From Natrinema thermotolerans DSM 11552 (GTDB lineage: Archaea > Halobacteriota > Halobacteria > Halobacteriales > Natrialbaceae), in the NCBI GenBank assembly GCA_000337115.1, contig AOIR01000059.1:1-44023 (forward strand): a stretch of 44,023 bases of DNA. Reading direction: 5' to 3'. Below, piece by piece: positions 23,693 through 30,745 of this stretch (position 1 is the stretch's first letter; each line of letters begins with the position of its first letter). The translations under genes and the position numbers were made by a program. Below the pieces are notes generated by a model. That model was not told the DNA's origin. It saw only the letters and a list, made by a program, of their open reading frames with translations, and made no database searches.

Positions 23693-23931
23693 TTGAGAAA
23701 TCCACCTATTCAGGAATCAGCAGTGGATATATATGCGACGACCGTCCTCGTCCGGTTTCTCGGCCGTCGGCCCGAACCCTGCGACCTCCAGAGAGCGATA
23801 GAAACGGATCCTTCCCCCGAAAATCCGCTCCGAAGGTGTTCTACCCATTCGACTCGGTGCGACTGCCGCGACCGTCGATCGGTCGGTCACGTCGTCCGCG
23901 AAGAGCGGTTTCGGCCGTTTCGTCGAGCCAA

Positions 23932-23952
23932 TATTGCTCTAGAAGTACAAAA
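23932..23952 (+). promoter_or_regulatory. 21-bp palindromic operator, copy 8
   Basis: TATTG-N11-CAAAA, then three bases, then TTATA (23956-23960). Identical geometry to copy 5. It serves the thioredoxin gene at 23986. Confidence 0.6.
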
Positions 23953-23985
23953 TCATTATAATCGTGGAGTCCCTACTGGTAGCCG

Positions 23986-24426
23986 ATGAGCGAGTCCATC
24001 GACGACGAACGACAACGGATCCGCGAGCGGAAGAAACAGGAGTTGCGGGAACGCCTCGAGAACGGTGAGAGCCTCGACGCGGCCGACGCCGGCGAGGGTG
24101 TCGACACGCCCGACGAGCCGATCGCGATCACGGGCCAGGGTCACCTCGACGACGTCGTCGAGGAGTACGACGTCGTCCTCGTGGACTGTTATGCCGACTG
24201 GTGTGGTCCCTGTCAGATGCTGGAGCCGACGATCGAGGCCCTCGCAGCCGAGACCGACGCCGCGGTCGCGAAAGTCGACGTCGACGCACATCAGCGGATC
24301 GCCCAGCAGCTGGGCGCTCGCGGCGTGCCGACGCTCGTCCTCTACGCCGACGGCCAGCCGGTCGAACGCATGGTCGGCGCACAGGACCGCGGGACGCTCG
24401 AGGGGCTGATCGCACAACACGCGTAG
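23986..24426 (+). CDS. trxA: thioredoxin with charged N-terminal extension
   Basis: A 146-aa protein. Residues 1-45 form a highly charged helix (DDERQRIRERKKQELRERLE) and an acidic linker, then a standard thioredoxin domain follows. The active site WCGPC (C73, C76) lies in YADWCGPCQMLEP and the cis-proline loop is GARGVPTLVLY. It reduces protein disulfides, and in this context perhaps persulfides on TusA or related carriers. The extension may be a protein-binding coiled coil. A TATA box about 28 bp before the ATG means a near-leaderless message under operator copy 8. Confidence 0.92.
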   Translation: MSESIDDERQRIRERKKQELRERLENGESLDAADAGEGVDTPDEPIAITGQGHLDDVVEEYDVVLVDCYADWCGPCQMLEPTIEALAAETDAAVAKVDVDAHQRIAQQLGARGVPTLVLYADGQPVERMVGAQDRGTLEGLIAQHA

Positions 24427-24529
24427 CGACGCAGCGGCAGCGACCCGGCAGTCGTCCTGACTGTTCGAACAGTGTCTCTCCTCGTTCGTGAACACCGAGC
24501 GACGGCAGCTCGAATCCCGGTGGGCCGTG

Positions 24530-25927
24530 TCAGTCACCAGTGGCGCTTGCGACGGCGATCCGGCAGACGATCGTCCCGGTGATAGCGACGACGGCGCGCC
24601 CATTCAGCCCCAGTGAGATGCCGGCAAGAGACGTGAACGTACTCAGCAACGAAAACAGAACGACGACGGGTAGTACCCAGCTGACGGTCATCACCCACGG
24701 CGTGGCCAGCGCGTCCAAGCGGCCGGCACCAGCGCTGAACTCCTCGATTGCCTCCGTCCGCAGGATCCACCCGGCGATCGCGAGAAACGCGAACAGCCCG
24801 ACCGACAGCATGATATCGACGAGCGGTCCGGAGACGAACCGGAAGACCGAACTCGCGAGTGCCAGTCCGCCCCCGGTCACTGCGATCAGGAGCGAGACTC
24901 CCACTGTCGCCCGTCGGCGCGAGACGCCGTACTCGTCGACAAGTGTTGCAACAGGTGTCTCGAGGAGGCTGATGCCACTGGTCACGGCGGCCAGCAACAC
25001 GGTTGCGAAGAAGACCGTCGCGACGACGGCACCGCCCGGCAGCGAGCCGAACACCGACGCGAGCGCGACGAATAGCGCCCCCGGACCGCCCTGTCCCGGA
25101 TCGATACCCTGTGAGAACAGCAGCGGGATCACGATCAGTCCGGCGAGTACCCCGATGACCGTATTCGAAATCGCGATGACGAGCGTGGCACGCGGAAGCG
25201 ACGCATCGTCCTCGAGGTAGGACGCATAGGTAAGCATCGCACCGGCGCCGAGCGAGAGCGTGAACAGCGCTTGTCCCGCCGCCGGGCCGAGAATACTCAC
25301 GAAGTTTGCAGCGAGGTACTCGCCGTCGAAGCCGAGATAGAACGCGTAACCGGCGGCAGTATCCGGCTGCGTCATCGTCCACGCCGCGAGACCGATAAGG
25401 AGTACCACGACGGCCGGGAGCATGACCTTCGAGACCCGTTCGATGCCGCGGCTCACACCGAAGAAGACGATCGCGGCGATGATAGCGAGAAAGGCCAGAT
25501 GGAACCCCACTGCTTGCAGGCCGTAACTCATCTGCCCGAAGTACTGCGCTGGCTGGCCGAAATACGCACCAACCGGCGAAACCAGCGTATAGCGGAGGAT
25601 CCAGCCGCCAACGACCGAGTAGAACGAGAGCATCACGATCGTCGTGACCACGTTAAACGACCCCAGCGCCGGTCCCTCGGGGGAACCGATGAGCGAGCGA
25701 AGGGCCCCGGTCGGCGTCTGTTTTCCGCGTCGCCCCAGCACGAATTCGGCAAGGAGGCCCGGCACACCGACGCCGATGATCAGCAGTAGATACATCACGA
25801 GGAACGCACTCCCACCGTTCTCGGCCGTCAGCCACGGGAACCGCCAGATGTTCCCGAGTCCGGCGGCGCTGCCGACCGCAGCGAGAACGAACCCCAGATT
25901 CGAAACCCACGAGTCACGAGTAGCCAT
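24530..25927 (-). CDS. sodium-dependent (SNF/NSS) transporter
   Basis: A 465-aa protein with about 11-12 helices. The first helix carries the NSS signature for sodium and substrate binding (NLGFVLAAVGSAAGLGNIWRF), followed by ENGGSAFLVMYLLLI. Helix 6 region reads LFTLSLGAGAMLTYASYL with the unwound SLGAG segment. Prokaryotic members take up amino acids with sodium. Which amino acid cannot be told; cysteine, taurine or other sulfur compounds would suit the neighbours but are pure speculation. A TATA-like CTTATC lies about 25 bp upstream. The copy of the 21-bp palindrome expected from a TATTG at 25963 is not there. Confidence 0.88.
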   Translation of the reverse strand: MATRDSWVSNLGFVLAAVGSAAGLGNIWRFPWLTAENGGSAFLVMYLLLIIGVGVPGLLAEFVLGRRGKQTPTGALRSLIGSPEGPALGSFNVVTTIVMLSFYSVVGGWILRYTLVSPVGAYFGQPAQYFGQMSYGLQAVGFHLAFLAIIAAIVFFGVSRGIERVSKVMLPAVVVLLIGLAAWTMTQPDTAAGYAFYLGFDGEYLAANFVSILGPAAGQALFTLSLGAGAMLTYASYLEDDASLPRATLVIAISNTVIGVLAGLIVIPLLFSQGIDPGQGGPGALFVALASVFGSLPGGAVVATVFFATVLLAAVTSGISLLETPVATLVDEYGVSRRRATVGVSLLIAVTGGGLALASSVFRFVSGPLVDIMLSVGLFAFLAIAGWILRTEAIEEFSAGAGRLDALATPWVMTVSWVLPVVVLFSLLSTFTSLAGISLGLNGRAVVAITGTIVCRIAVASATGD

Positions 25928-26046
25928 CAGTGTGGACGCTCGTTAAGGGAGAGATAAGTCGGTATTGATTCGGCCGGTTACACGCTGTTCGCCGTCCACG
26001 ACTTCCCACGCTGGATCGGGACGCGGTAGTGCCGAGCCGACGCCAG

Positions 26047-26134
26047 TACTATCGTCGCTCTTGAAAGTCACTGCACACCCGATCGCAGGACAACGTTGCG
26101 ACCGGTGTGGAAATCGTTTCAAGAGCTACTATCG
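26047..26134 (-). repeat. 70-nt structured repeat, copy B, with flanking 8-bp direct repeats
   Basis: The core is 26057-26126, with 10-bp perfect arms GCTCTTGAAA and TTTCAAGAGC. The interior CACACCCGATCGCA pairs imperfectly with TGCGACCGGTGTG. TACTATCG occurs on both sides (26047-26054 and 26127-26134), which looks like a target-site duplication. Relative to copy A, three arm positions changed on one side and all three partners changed to match. The element supplies the stop codon and last serine codons of the cupin gene. Confidence 0.8.
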
Positions 26135-26601
26135 ACCTCGAGTTCGGTACCACAGTCCGGGCATTCCATCGCCGGCTCCCCGTCGACCATCGTGAACTCC
26201 ATGTACTCGCTTTCGCCACAGTCCCGACACGGCACTGCGACTCGGATGTCGGTCGACTCCTGTGGCGTGCCGAGCGCGAGCGCACGGAGGGGCTCGTCGG
26301 CTTCGTTTCGCCCCTGCTGGTACTCCCCCGCATCGAACCGGATCATCTCGCCCTCGCTGACCGTGACGGTTTCGCTAGCCGCCCCTAGCTCCGGTTTCGT
26401 CTCGAACGTGGCCTCCCCCTCGAGGACGAAAAACGTCTCCTCTTGATCGAGATGTGTATGGAGGCTGCCGGCGAACTCCTCGCCCGACTCGAGTGCGTAG
26501 TAGTTCATCGAGAAATCCGTGGCGTCGAGCGGGTCCGATACGCTTCGTCGCTTCTGGCCTCCCGATTCCGGCGTCATGTCGTCGAGATTTATTTTCTGCA
26601 T
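26119..26601 (-). CDS. cupin protein with C-terminal zinc ribbon
   Basis: A 160-aa protein. Residues ~30-110 form a cupin barrel (GSLHTHLDQEETFFVLEGEATFE, then EGEMIRFDAGEYQQG) with the His-His-Glu metal-site pattern. The C-terminus has two CxxC knuckles (VPCRDCGES and MECPDCGTE) and forms a zinc ribbon. The combination is unusual. The last residues (SSS) and the stop come from the 70-nt repeat, so the gene's end was probably altered when the repeat arrived. ATG 26601 was chosen because the frame before it has no conserved sequence. Substrate unknown. Confidence 0.8.
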   Translation of the reverse strand: MQKINLDDMTPESGGQKRRSVSDPLDATDFSMNYYALESGEEFAGSLHTHLDQEETFFVLEGEATFETKPELGAASETVTVSEGEMIRFDAGEYQQGRNEADEPLRALALGTPQESTDIRVAVPCRDCGESEYMEFTMVDGEPAMECPDCGTELEVDSSS

Positions 26602-26762
26602 GCAACCATGGATAGCAATCTCGAGGACGAAAAGGATACTGCGACTCGCAAGCGGTATCCCGGTGTCCGTCACCCCTCGAGAACGCATGGACGACCGTGA
26701 CAGCGACCGGGAGCCGACCGAAACGGGCCGATTCGAGGGAGCCGACCGCGTCCGCCCGCGAC

Positions 26763-27935
26763 TCAGAGTTCCAACAGCAGCATCGCGCCGTAGCCCAGTC
26801 CGAACGCGAGTCCGAACGACCCGACCCACGCGGCGACGGTGAGGCCCAGCTTACGGGGGCTGACACCGTCCCCACCGGTGACCGCGAGTCCGCTACCGAT
26901 GATGGCGCTGACGATGATCTCGTTAAACGAGACCGGGACCCCCAACAGGACCGCGGTCTGTGCGATGAGAAACGACGGGACGAGCGTCGAGATCGATCGG
27001 CGCGGCCCCAGCGACGCGTACTCCTGCGAGATCGACTTGATCATGCGGGGTGCGCTCGTCCAGGAGCCGACGAGGATCCCGACCCCGCCGCCGAGCAACA
27101 CCACCAGTGGCGAGACTGACGGCACGGCCTCGAGGAGCGGGAACAACGGACCGACCGCCAGCCCGACCTGACTCGCGCCCGCCGAGAACGCCACGAGCGA
27201 ACCGAGCGCGAGCAGGAACCGACGCAGGCCGCCGGCCTGATCGCGACCGACGTCCCAGCGAACGACGGCTGCAGCGATCGCTCCGAAGCCGAGCGAGATC
27301 GCGGTCGTGGTGGCGATGCCGTCGGCGGAAACCAGCGTGGCCCCGGCAGCGGCGAGCGTGCCCCCGACCGACGAGAGAAACGAGAACTCGAGGTTCGCGA
27401 CGACCGTGCCGACGATCCCGGCGAGGATCGGGACGCTGACGTCCTCCGGGACGTCCGGTCGCGGGAGGATACTGGCGAGCCCATAGGCGATCCCGCCGCC
27501 GACGAACGGCGTGAGTAGCCAGACCGCGCCGATCTCGACGTACTTCCCCCAGGCCGGATCGCCGCCGAGCGCGAAGCCGACGCCGATGACCGATCCGGTC
27601 ACGGTGAACGCGGTCGCGATCGGGTAGCCGGTGGAGATGCCGATCGCCATCAGGCCGGCGCCGAGCAGCAACACGACGATGACGCCGGTGGTCGGGAGCG
27701 TGACGCCCTCGACGAGGCCGCTCCCGACGGCTTCCGAGACGCTCGCGCCTTGTGTCACCGCGCCGGCGAACCCGAGGATACCGACGAGAAACGCCGCGCG
27801 CATCGTCGAGATGGCGTTCGCCCCGACGGCCGGGGCAAACGGCGTCGCGCCGCTCGAGCCGGCACCGATCACCCAGGCCATAAACAGGCTCGCGAGCGCG
27901 GCGGCTGCAAACAGTAGTATCGTTCCTGGATCCAT
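26763..27935 (-). CDS. PiT-family permease (phosphate, or sulfate as CysP-like)
   Basis: A 390-aa protein with about 11 helices and the PiT duplication. The first signature is FMAWVIGAGSSGATPFAPAVGANAISTMRAAF and the second is GSWTSAPRMIKSISQEYASLGPRRS. Most PiT proteins carry phosphate with protons or sodium, but the related CysP of Bacillus takes up sulfate. Because it ends an operon of a persulfide-handling enzyme and two YeeE/YedE proteins, an inorganic sulfur anion is a plausible substrate (inference). The 53-bp gap to yeeE holds no clear promoter, so co-transcription is likely. Confidence 0.82.
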   Translation of the reverse strand: MDPGTILLFAAAALASLFMAWVIGAGSSGATPFAPAVGANAISTMRAAFLVGILGFAGAVTQGASVSEAVGSGLVEGVTLPTTGVIVVLLLGAGLMAIGISTGYPIATAFTVTGSVIGVGFALGGDPAWGKYVEIGAVWLLTPFVGGGIAYGLASILPRPDVPEDVSVPILAGIVGTVVANLEFSFLSSVGGTLAAAGATLVSADGIATTTAISLGFGAIAAAVVRWDVGRDQAGGLRRFLLALGSLVAFSAGASQVGLAVGPLFPLLEAVPSVSPLVVLLGGGVGILVGSWTSAPRMIKSISQEYASLGPRRSISTLVPSFLIAQTAVLLGVPVSFNEIIVSAIIGSGLAVTGGDGVSPRKLGLTVAAWVGSFGLAFGLGYGAMLLLEL

Positions 27936-27988
27936 TAGTGTATGAACCGCCTGTCTTTCAGGTTGTGAAACACGAGCTGTGAACGGCG

Positions 27989-28450
27989 TTAGTCGGCACC
28001 TGCCGGGGCTGTGTCGGCCGCGGCGCGCTTGCTTCGCCAGGCTCCCTGCAGGTACGCGCCGGCGAACATGCCGGCGAGCGCCCACAGGATGGAGACGTTA
28101 CCGATCCCGAGGCTGGCGTAGGCGGCACCGGGACAGATGCCCGAGAGGCCCCACCCGACGCCGAAGAGCGCCCCGCCGATCAGGACGTTCCGGTCGAAGG
28201 GCTTCAGCCGGCGTTCGTATCGATCGCCGGTCAGCGGCGCGCTATCGCGGAGTCGGGGCATCACGGCGAACGCGACCCCCGAGACGATCGCCGCGCCGAA
28301 CATCACGAACAGCAGTCCGAAGTCCTCGAACTGCAGGAAGTTCAGCACGACCTCCGGACGCGCCATCTGGCTGAACCCGAGCCCGAACCCGAAGATCAGG
28401 CCGCCGACGAGGATCAGCGGCATGAACAGGGGATGGCGATCGCCGCTCAC
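27989..28450 (-). CDS. YeeE/YedE (DUF6691) membrane protein, second half
   Basis: A 153-aa protein with about four helices. The conserved cysteine motif is WGLSGICPGAAYASLG (residues ~107-122), the right-hand signature of YeeE/YedE proteins. GLIFGFGLGFSQMARPEVVLNFLQF is the other conserved block. In bacteria YeeE/TsuA imports thiosulfate through a line of cysteines; in many genomes the protein is split into two short genes as here. GTG 28450 overlaps the stop of a 17-codon frame (GTGA). It acts with the 28497 gene. Confidence 0.88.
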   Translation of the reverse strand: MSGDRHPLFMPLILVGGLIFGFGLGFSQMARPEVVLNFLQFEDFGLLFVMFGAAIVSGVAFAVMPRLRDSAPLTGDRYERRLKPFDRNVLIGGALFGVGWGLSGICPGAAYASLGIGNVSILWALAGMFAGAYLQGAWRSKRAAADTAPAGAD

Positions 28451-28500
28451 GGGCCGTCACCTCCCTGCTCGCCAACTCGAGCGGTGACCGTCTCGCTCAT
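28447..28500 (-). CDS. 17-codon coupling ORF between the YeeE/YedE genes
   Basis: The ATG at 28500 overlaps the stop of the upstream YeeE gene (ATGA). Its own TGA overlaps the GTG start of the downstream YeeE gene (GTGA). It reads MSETVTARVGEQGGDGP. The double overlap would let ribosomes pass continuously from one membrane protein to the next. It is too short to judge as a functional peptide. Confidence 0.4.
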   Translation of the reverse strand: MSETVTARVGEQGGDGP

Positions 28501-29054
28501 GGCGACACCCCCAGTGCCGAAACGACCTGTGCGGTCACGATCGCGACCGTCAGGAACGTCGCCACGCCGACCAGCGACGTCTTCGACGCCGAACCGACGC
28601 CACAGACGCCGTGACCGGACGTACACCCTTTGCCGATTCGGGTACCGATCCCGACGAACACGCCGCCGACCAGCAGTCGCCAGGGCTGTACGTCGGTCGA
28701 CCAGAGCGTCACGCCGCCGACCTCGTACAGTTCGCCGGTGGTCCCGGGCTCGTAGAGCGAGGTCGTCAACACGCCCGACTGGACCGTCGCCGCGAACGCG
28801 AACGCGCCCAGGATGATACCGAGCGTGAACACGACCCGCCAGTCTCGCGAGGAGACGTACTGCTGGAACCGGGACTGCCCCGAGACGTACGACAGCGTCG
28901 ACTCGAGGAACGTACTCGCCCCGGCCGGGATACCGGTCCCGACGTAGATCACGACCGTGCCGAGCCCGACGAGCAGTCCGCCGATGGCGTACCGGCTGAT
29001 CCCGTTGGGGAACAGCTCGGCGGTCAGTTGGAGCGCGATTGGATCAGCTACCAT
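28497..29054 (-). CDS. YeeE/YedE family protein, thiosulfate/sulfur import, first half
   Basis: A 185-aa protein with about five helices. It carries the conserved GTGIPAGASTFLES block (residues ~39-52) and the cysteine motif GKGCTSGHGVCGVG (~141-154), the left-hand signature of YeeE/YedE. These cysteines line the path of thiosulfate in TsuA-type importers. It follows the rhodanese-MBL gene after 6 bp and precedes the second YeeE half. Import of thiosulfate would feed the persulfide- and TusA-based genes around it. Confidence 0.9.
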   Translation of the reverse strand: MVADPIALQLTAELFPNGISRYAIGGLLVGLGTVVIYVGTGIPAGASTFLESTLSYVSGQSRFQQYVSSRDWRVVFTLGIILGAFAFAATVQSGVLTTSLYEPGTTGELYEVGGVTLWSTDVQPWRLLVGGVFVGIGTRIGKGCTSGHGVCGVGSASKTSLVGVATFLTVAIVTAQVVSALGVSP

Positions 29055-29060
29055 GTGGCG

Positions 29061-30254
29061 TTAGTCACCGGCGAGCGACTCCTGGCTCGCCGCGCAGTTG
29101 TTCGGGCCGAGTTCGAGTTCGAACGCCTCCTCGTCGTCGGCCGCTTGCTGCCCGAGGTTCGTCGCGATGATGGCCTCGTAGTTGGCCGGTCGGGGCGGCA
29201 TGTCCGAGAGGATCAGCTCGACGAACTCGTCCTCGTCCATCGTCAGGGCGTCCATCTCCTCGACGAGGTCGCCGATCGGCGCGGTGTAGGTGCCGTCGGC
29301 GGCCGGGACGGCGGAATCGCTGAAGTGAGCGCCGCCGATCAGAGTCTCGTCGGGCAGGGTGAGGACCCGCTCCTGGAGCGACTCGTAGAGGGTTCGGGCC
29401 GCGTCGGGGGCCCCGTCGTCGCCCTCCTCGAGGTCGGGGCGGGCGACGCTCTCGATGAACAGCCCGTCGCCGGTCGCGAGCAGGCTCGCATCGAGCAGGT
29501 ACGAGGTCATCCCGGTCGTGTGGCCGGGCGTCGCGATCGTCTCGATGGTGGCGTCGCCGACCTGGAACTGGTCGCCGTCCTCGGCCTGGGTCAGCTCGTC
29601 GGCGTAGGTGACCCCGCGGTCGACCGCCGCTGCGGGGATGACGCCCTCGACCCCGTCGTCGTCGAGGTCGCGGACGCCAGAGATGTGGTCGGCGTGGATG
29701 TGCGTATCGAGTGCGTACTGCAGGTCGACGCCCAGCTCCTCGGCGTCAGCGAGGTAGCGATCGGTAAACGCCCGCAGCGGATCGACGACGGCGGCCTCAC
29801 CGCCGTCGACGAGCAGGTACCCGAGACAGCCCGAGGAGGGGCGCTGGTACTGGTAGAGCGTCCCCGAGCCGTCGTAGCCGGTGACCTCGACACGCTCGTA
29901 GATGCGCGCCCAGCCGTTCATCCCGTCCTCGAGGTGATTGACATCGTACCCGCGGTCCGCGAGCGTGCCTGCGACGAACTCGCTGGCACCGCCCTTGGCA
30001 CAGAGGACGGTTACCTCGCGGTCCTGGGGAATTCGTGCAAGGACGTCGTCGTCGATTTCGTCCTCGAGGAACTCGAAGTACGGGACGTTGATCGACTCGA
30101 CGGTCTCGCCGTCGACGTGCCACTCGTCGTAGTCCGATTCCATACGCGCATCGAGGAGCGTGACGTCTTCGCCCGCGTCGATGCGGCTCTTCAGCGTGTC
30201 CGGCGTGATCGTTTCGACTTCTGCGTCCGGGGTCGGGAAGTCTTCTGGGTTCAT
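29061..30254 (-). CDS. rhodanese-metallo-beta-lactamase fusion (persulfide dioxygenase-like)
   Basis: A 397-aa protein. Residues ~12-120 are a rhodanese domain with the active cysteine C85 in LCAKGGASEF. Residues ~125-360 are an ETHE1-like MBL domain with metal ligands THIHADHISG (H185, H187, D189, H190) and TPGHTTG. ETHE1-type enzymes oxidise glutathione or other low-molecular-weight persulfides to sulfite; the rhodanese can regenerate or deliver the persulfide. The order here, rhodanese first, is the reverse of the well-studied bacterial fusion. It heads the operon that continues with two YeeE/YedE genes and a PiT permease. Sulfite made would suit the TauE/SafE exporters. Confidence 0.9.
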   Translation of the reverse strand: MNPEDFPTPDAEVETITPDTLKSRIDAGEDVTLLDARMESDYDEWHVDGETVESINVPYFEFLEDEIDDDVLARIPQDREVTVLCAKGGASEFVAGTLADRGYDVNHLEDGMNGWARIYERVEVTGYDGSGTLYQYQRPSSGCLGYLLVDGGEAAVVDPLRAFTDRYLADAEELGVDLQYALDTHIHADHISGVRDLDDDGVEGVIPAAAVDRGVTYADELTQAEDGDQFQVGDATIETIATPGHTTGMTSYLLDASLLATGDGLFIESVARPDLEEGDDGAPDAARTLYESLQERVLTLPDETLIGGAHFSDSAVPAADGTYTAPIGDLVEEMDALTMDEDEFVELILSDMPPRPANYEAIIATNLGQQAADDEEAFELELGPNNCAASQESLAGD

Positions 30255-30303
30255 TGTCGTACATCCCTCTGTATTGGCTGGTCGCATAAAAGGATTTGCA
30301 TAG

Positions 30304-30324
30304 TAGTTCCTCGTTCGCACAATA
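30304..30324 (-). promoter_or_regulatory. weak candidate copy of the 21-bp palindrome
   Basis: TAGTT-N11-CAATA on the plus strand; only the right half is perfect and the left matches 3 of 5. It lies upstream of the TATA-like CTTTTATGC of the rhodanese-MBL gene. It is listed because of its position and exact spacing, but it could be chance. Confidence 0.25.
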
Positions 30325-30369
30325 TAGCATCGGCGAGACGCGGCGAATTACTCTCAAGCAACCACGAAC

Positions 30370-30385
30370 ACAACCTAGAGGTTGT
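30370..30385. promoter_or_regulatory. 16-bp perfect palindrome between divergent sulfur genes
   Basis: ACAACCT-AG-AGGTTGT, 7-bp arms. It lies roughly midway between the rhodanese-MBL and TusA-DsrE promoters and is unlike the 21-bp motif. It may be the site of a different regulator. Confidence 0.45.
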
Positions 30386-30457
30386 ATTGCGCCTGTATGC
30401 GGTATCGGTTGTTTGCGCATTCCACAATAATCGACATCCTTTTAACCCCGAGGCCAA

Positions 30458-30478
30458 TATTGTGTAGTAGCTCCAATA
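30458..30478 (+). promoter_or_regulatory. 21-bp palindromic operator, copy 9 (perfect)
   Basis: TATTG-N11-CAATA, both halves perfect. It begins about 12 bp after the TATA-like CTTTTAACC (30439-30447) and so covers the probable transcription start of tusA-dsrE, a repressor-like position. Confidence 0.6.
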
Positions 30479-30498
30479 CAGATACGGAGTATCCAACT

Positions 30499-30744
30499 AT
30501 GAGTGACGAATTCGACATCACGGAGACGCTCGACGTCAAAGGTGCATCGTGTCCCATGCCAGTCGTCAAGACCAAGTCCGCCATCGACGACCTCGACGAA
30601 GACGACGTCCTCGAGGTCGTAGCGACGGACTCGGGTAGTATGAGCGACATCGACGGCTGGGCGACCGGGACCGATGGCGTCGAACTCCTCGAGCAGGTCG
30701 AGGACGGCGACGTCTACAAACACTACGTGCAGAAGACGGCGTAA
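30499..30744 (+). CDS. tusA: TusA-like sulfurtransferase (DsrE-linked)
   Basis: An 81-aa protein with C18 in VKGASCPMPVVKTKSAIDDL. CPMP is the more usual TusA variant for the persulfide-bearing loop. The following strand is DVLEVVATDSGSMSDI, which fits the TusA fold. It precedes a DsrE-type gene by one base, and TusA-DsrE pairs exchange sulfane sulfur in many sulfur oxidisers. The gene's own promoter carries a perfect operator copy. It differs from the 23053 TusA in motif and neighbours. Confidence 0.92.
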   Translation: MSDEFDITETLDVKGASCPMPVVKTKSAIDDLDEDDVLEVVATDSGSMSDIDGWATGTDGVELLEQVEDGDVYKHYVQKTA

Positions 30745-30745
30745 G

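Larger units (their letters stand above)
23648..23985. other. divergent regulatory region, sqr operon and thioredoxin
   Basis: These 338 bp hold operator copies 7 and 8. TATA-like sequences are TACTATACAATAC on the minus strand (23684-23672) for the SHOCT operon and TTATAATC (23956-23963) on the plus strand for trx, whose ATG is almost leaderless. GGATATATATGCG near 23733 is another TATA-like sequence without a gene after it. A frame starting at 23683 overlaps the trx start and lacks coding character. Confidence 0.55.

Noticed and set aside
23683-23988. Frame starting MALLRNPPIQES in the divergent region
   Set aside because: It overlaps the thioredoxin start and promoter, has poor haloarchaeal composition (few acidic residues) and no family features.
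25963-25983. TATTG before the SNF transporter
   Set aside because: Eleven bases later the sequence is TACAC, so no right half-site exists.
30272-30292. TATTG near the rhodanese-MBL start
   Set aside because: The second half at the required spacing is AAAAG; a better though still weak candidate lies at 30304-30324.
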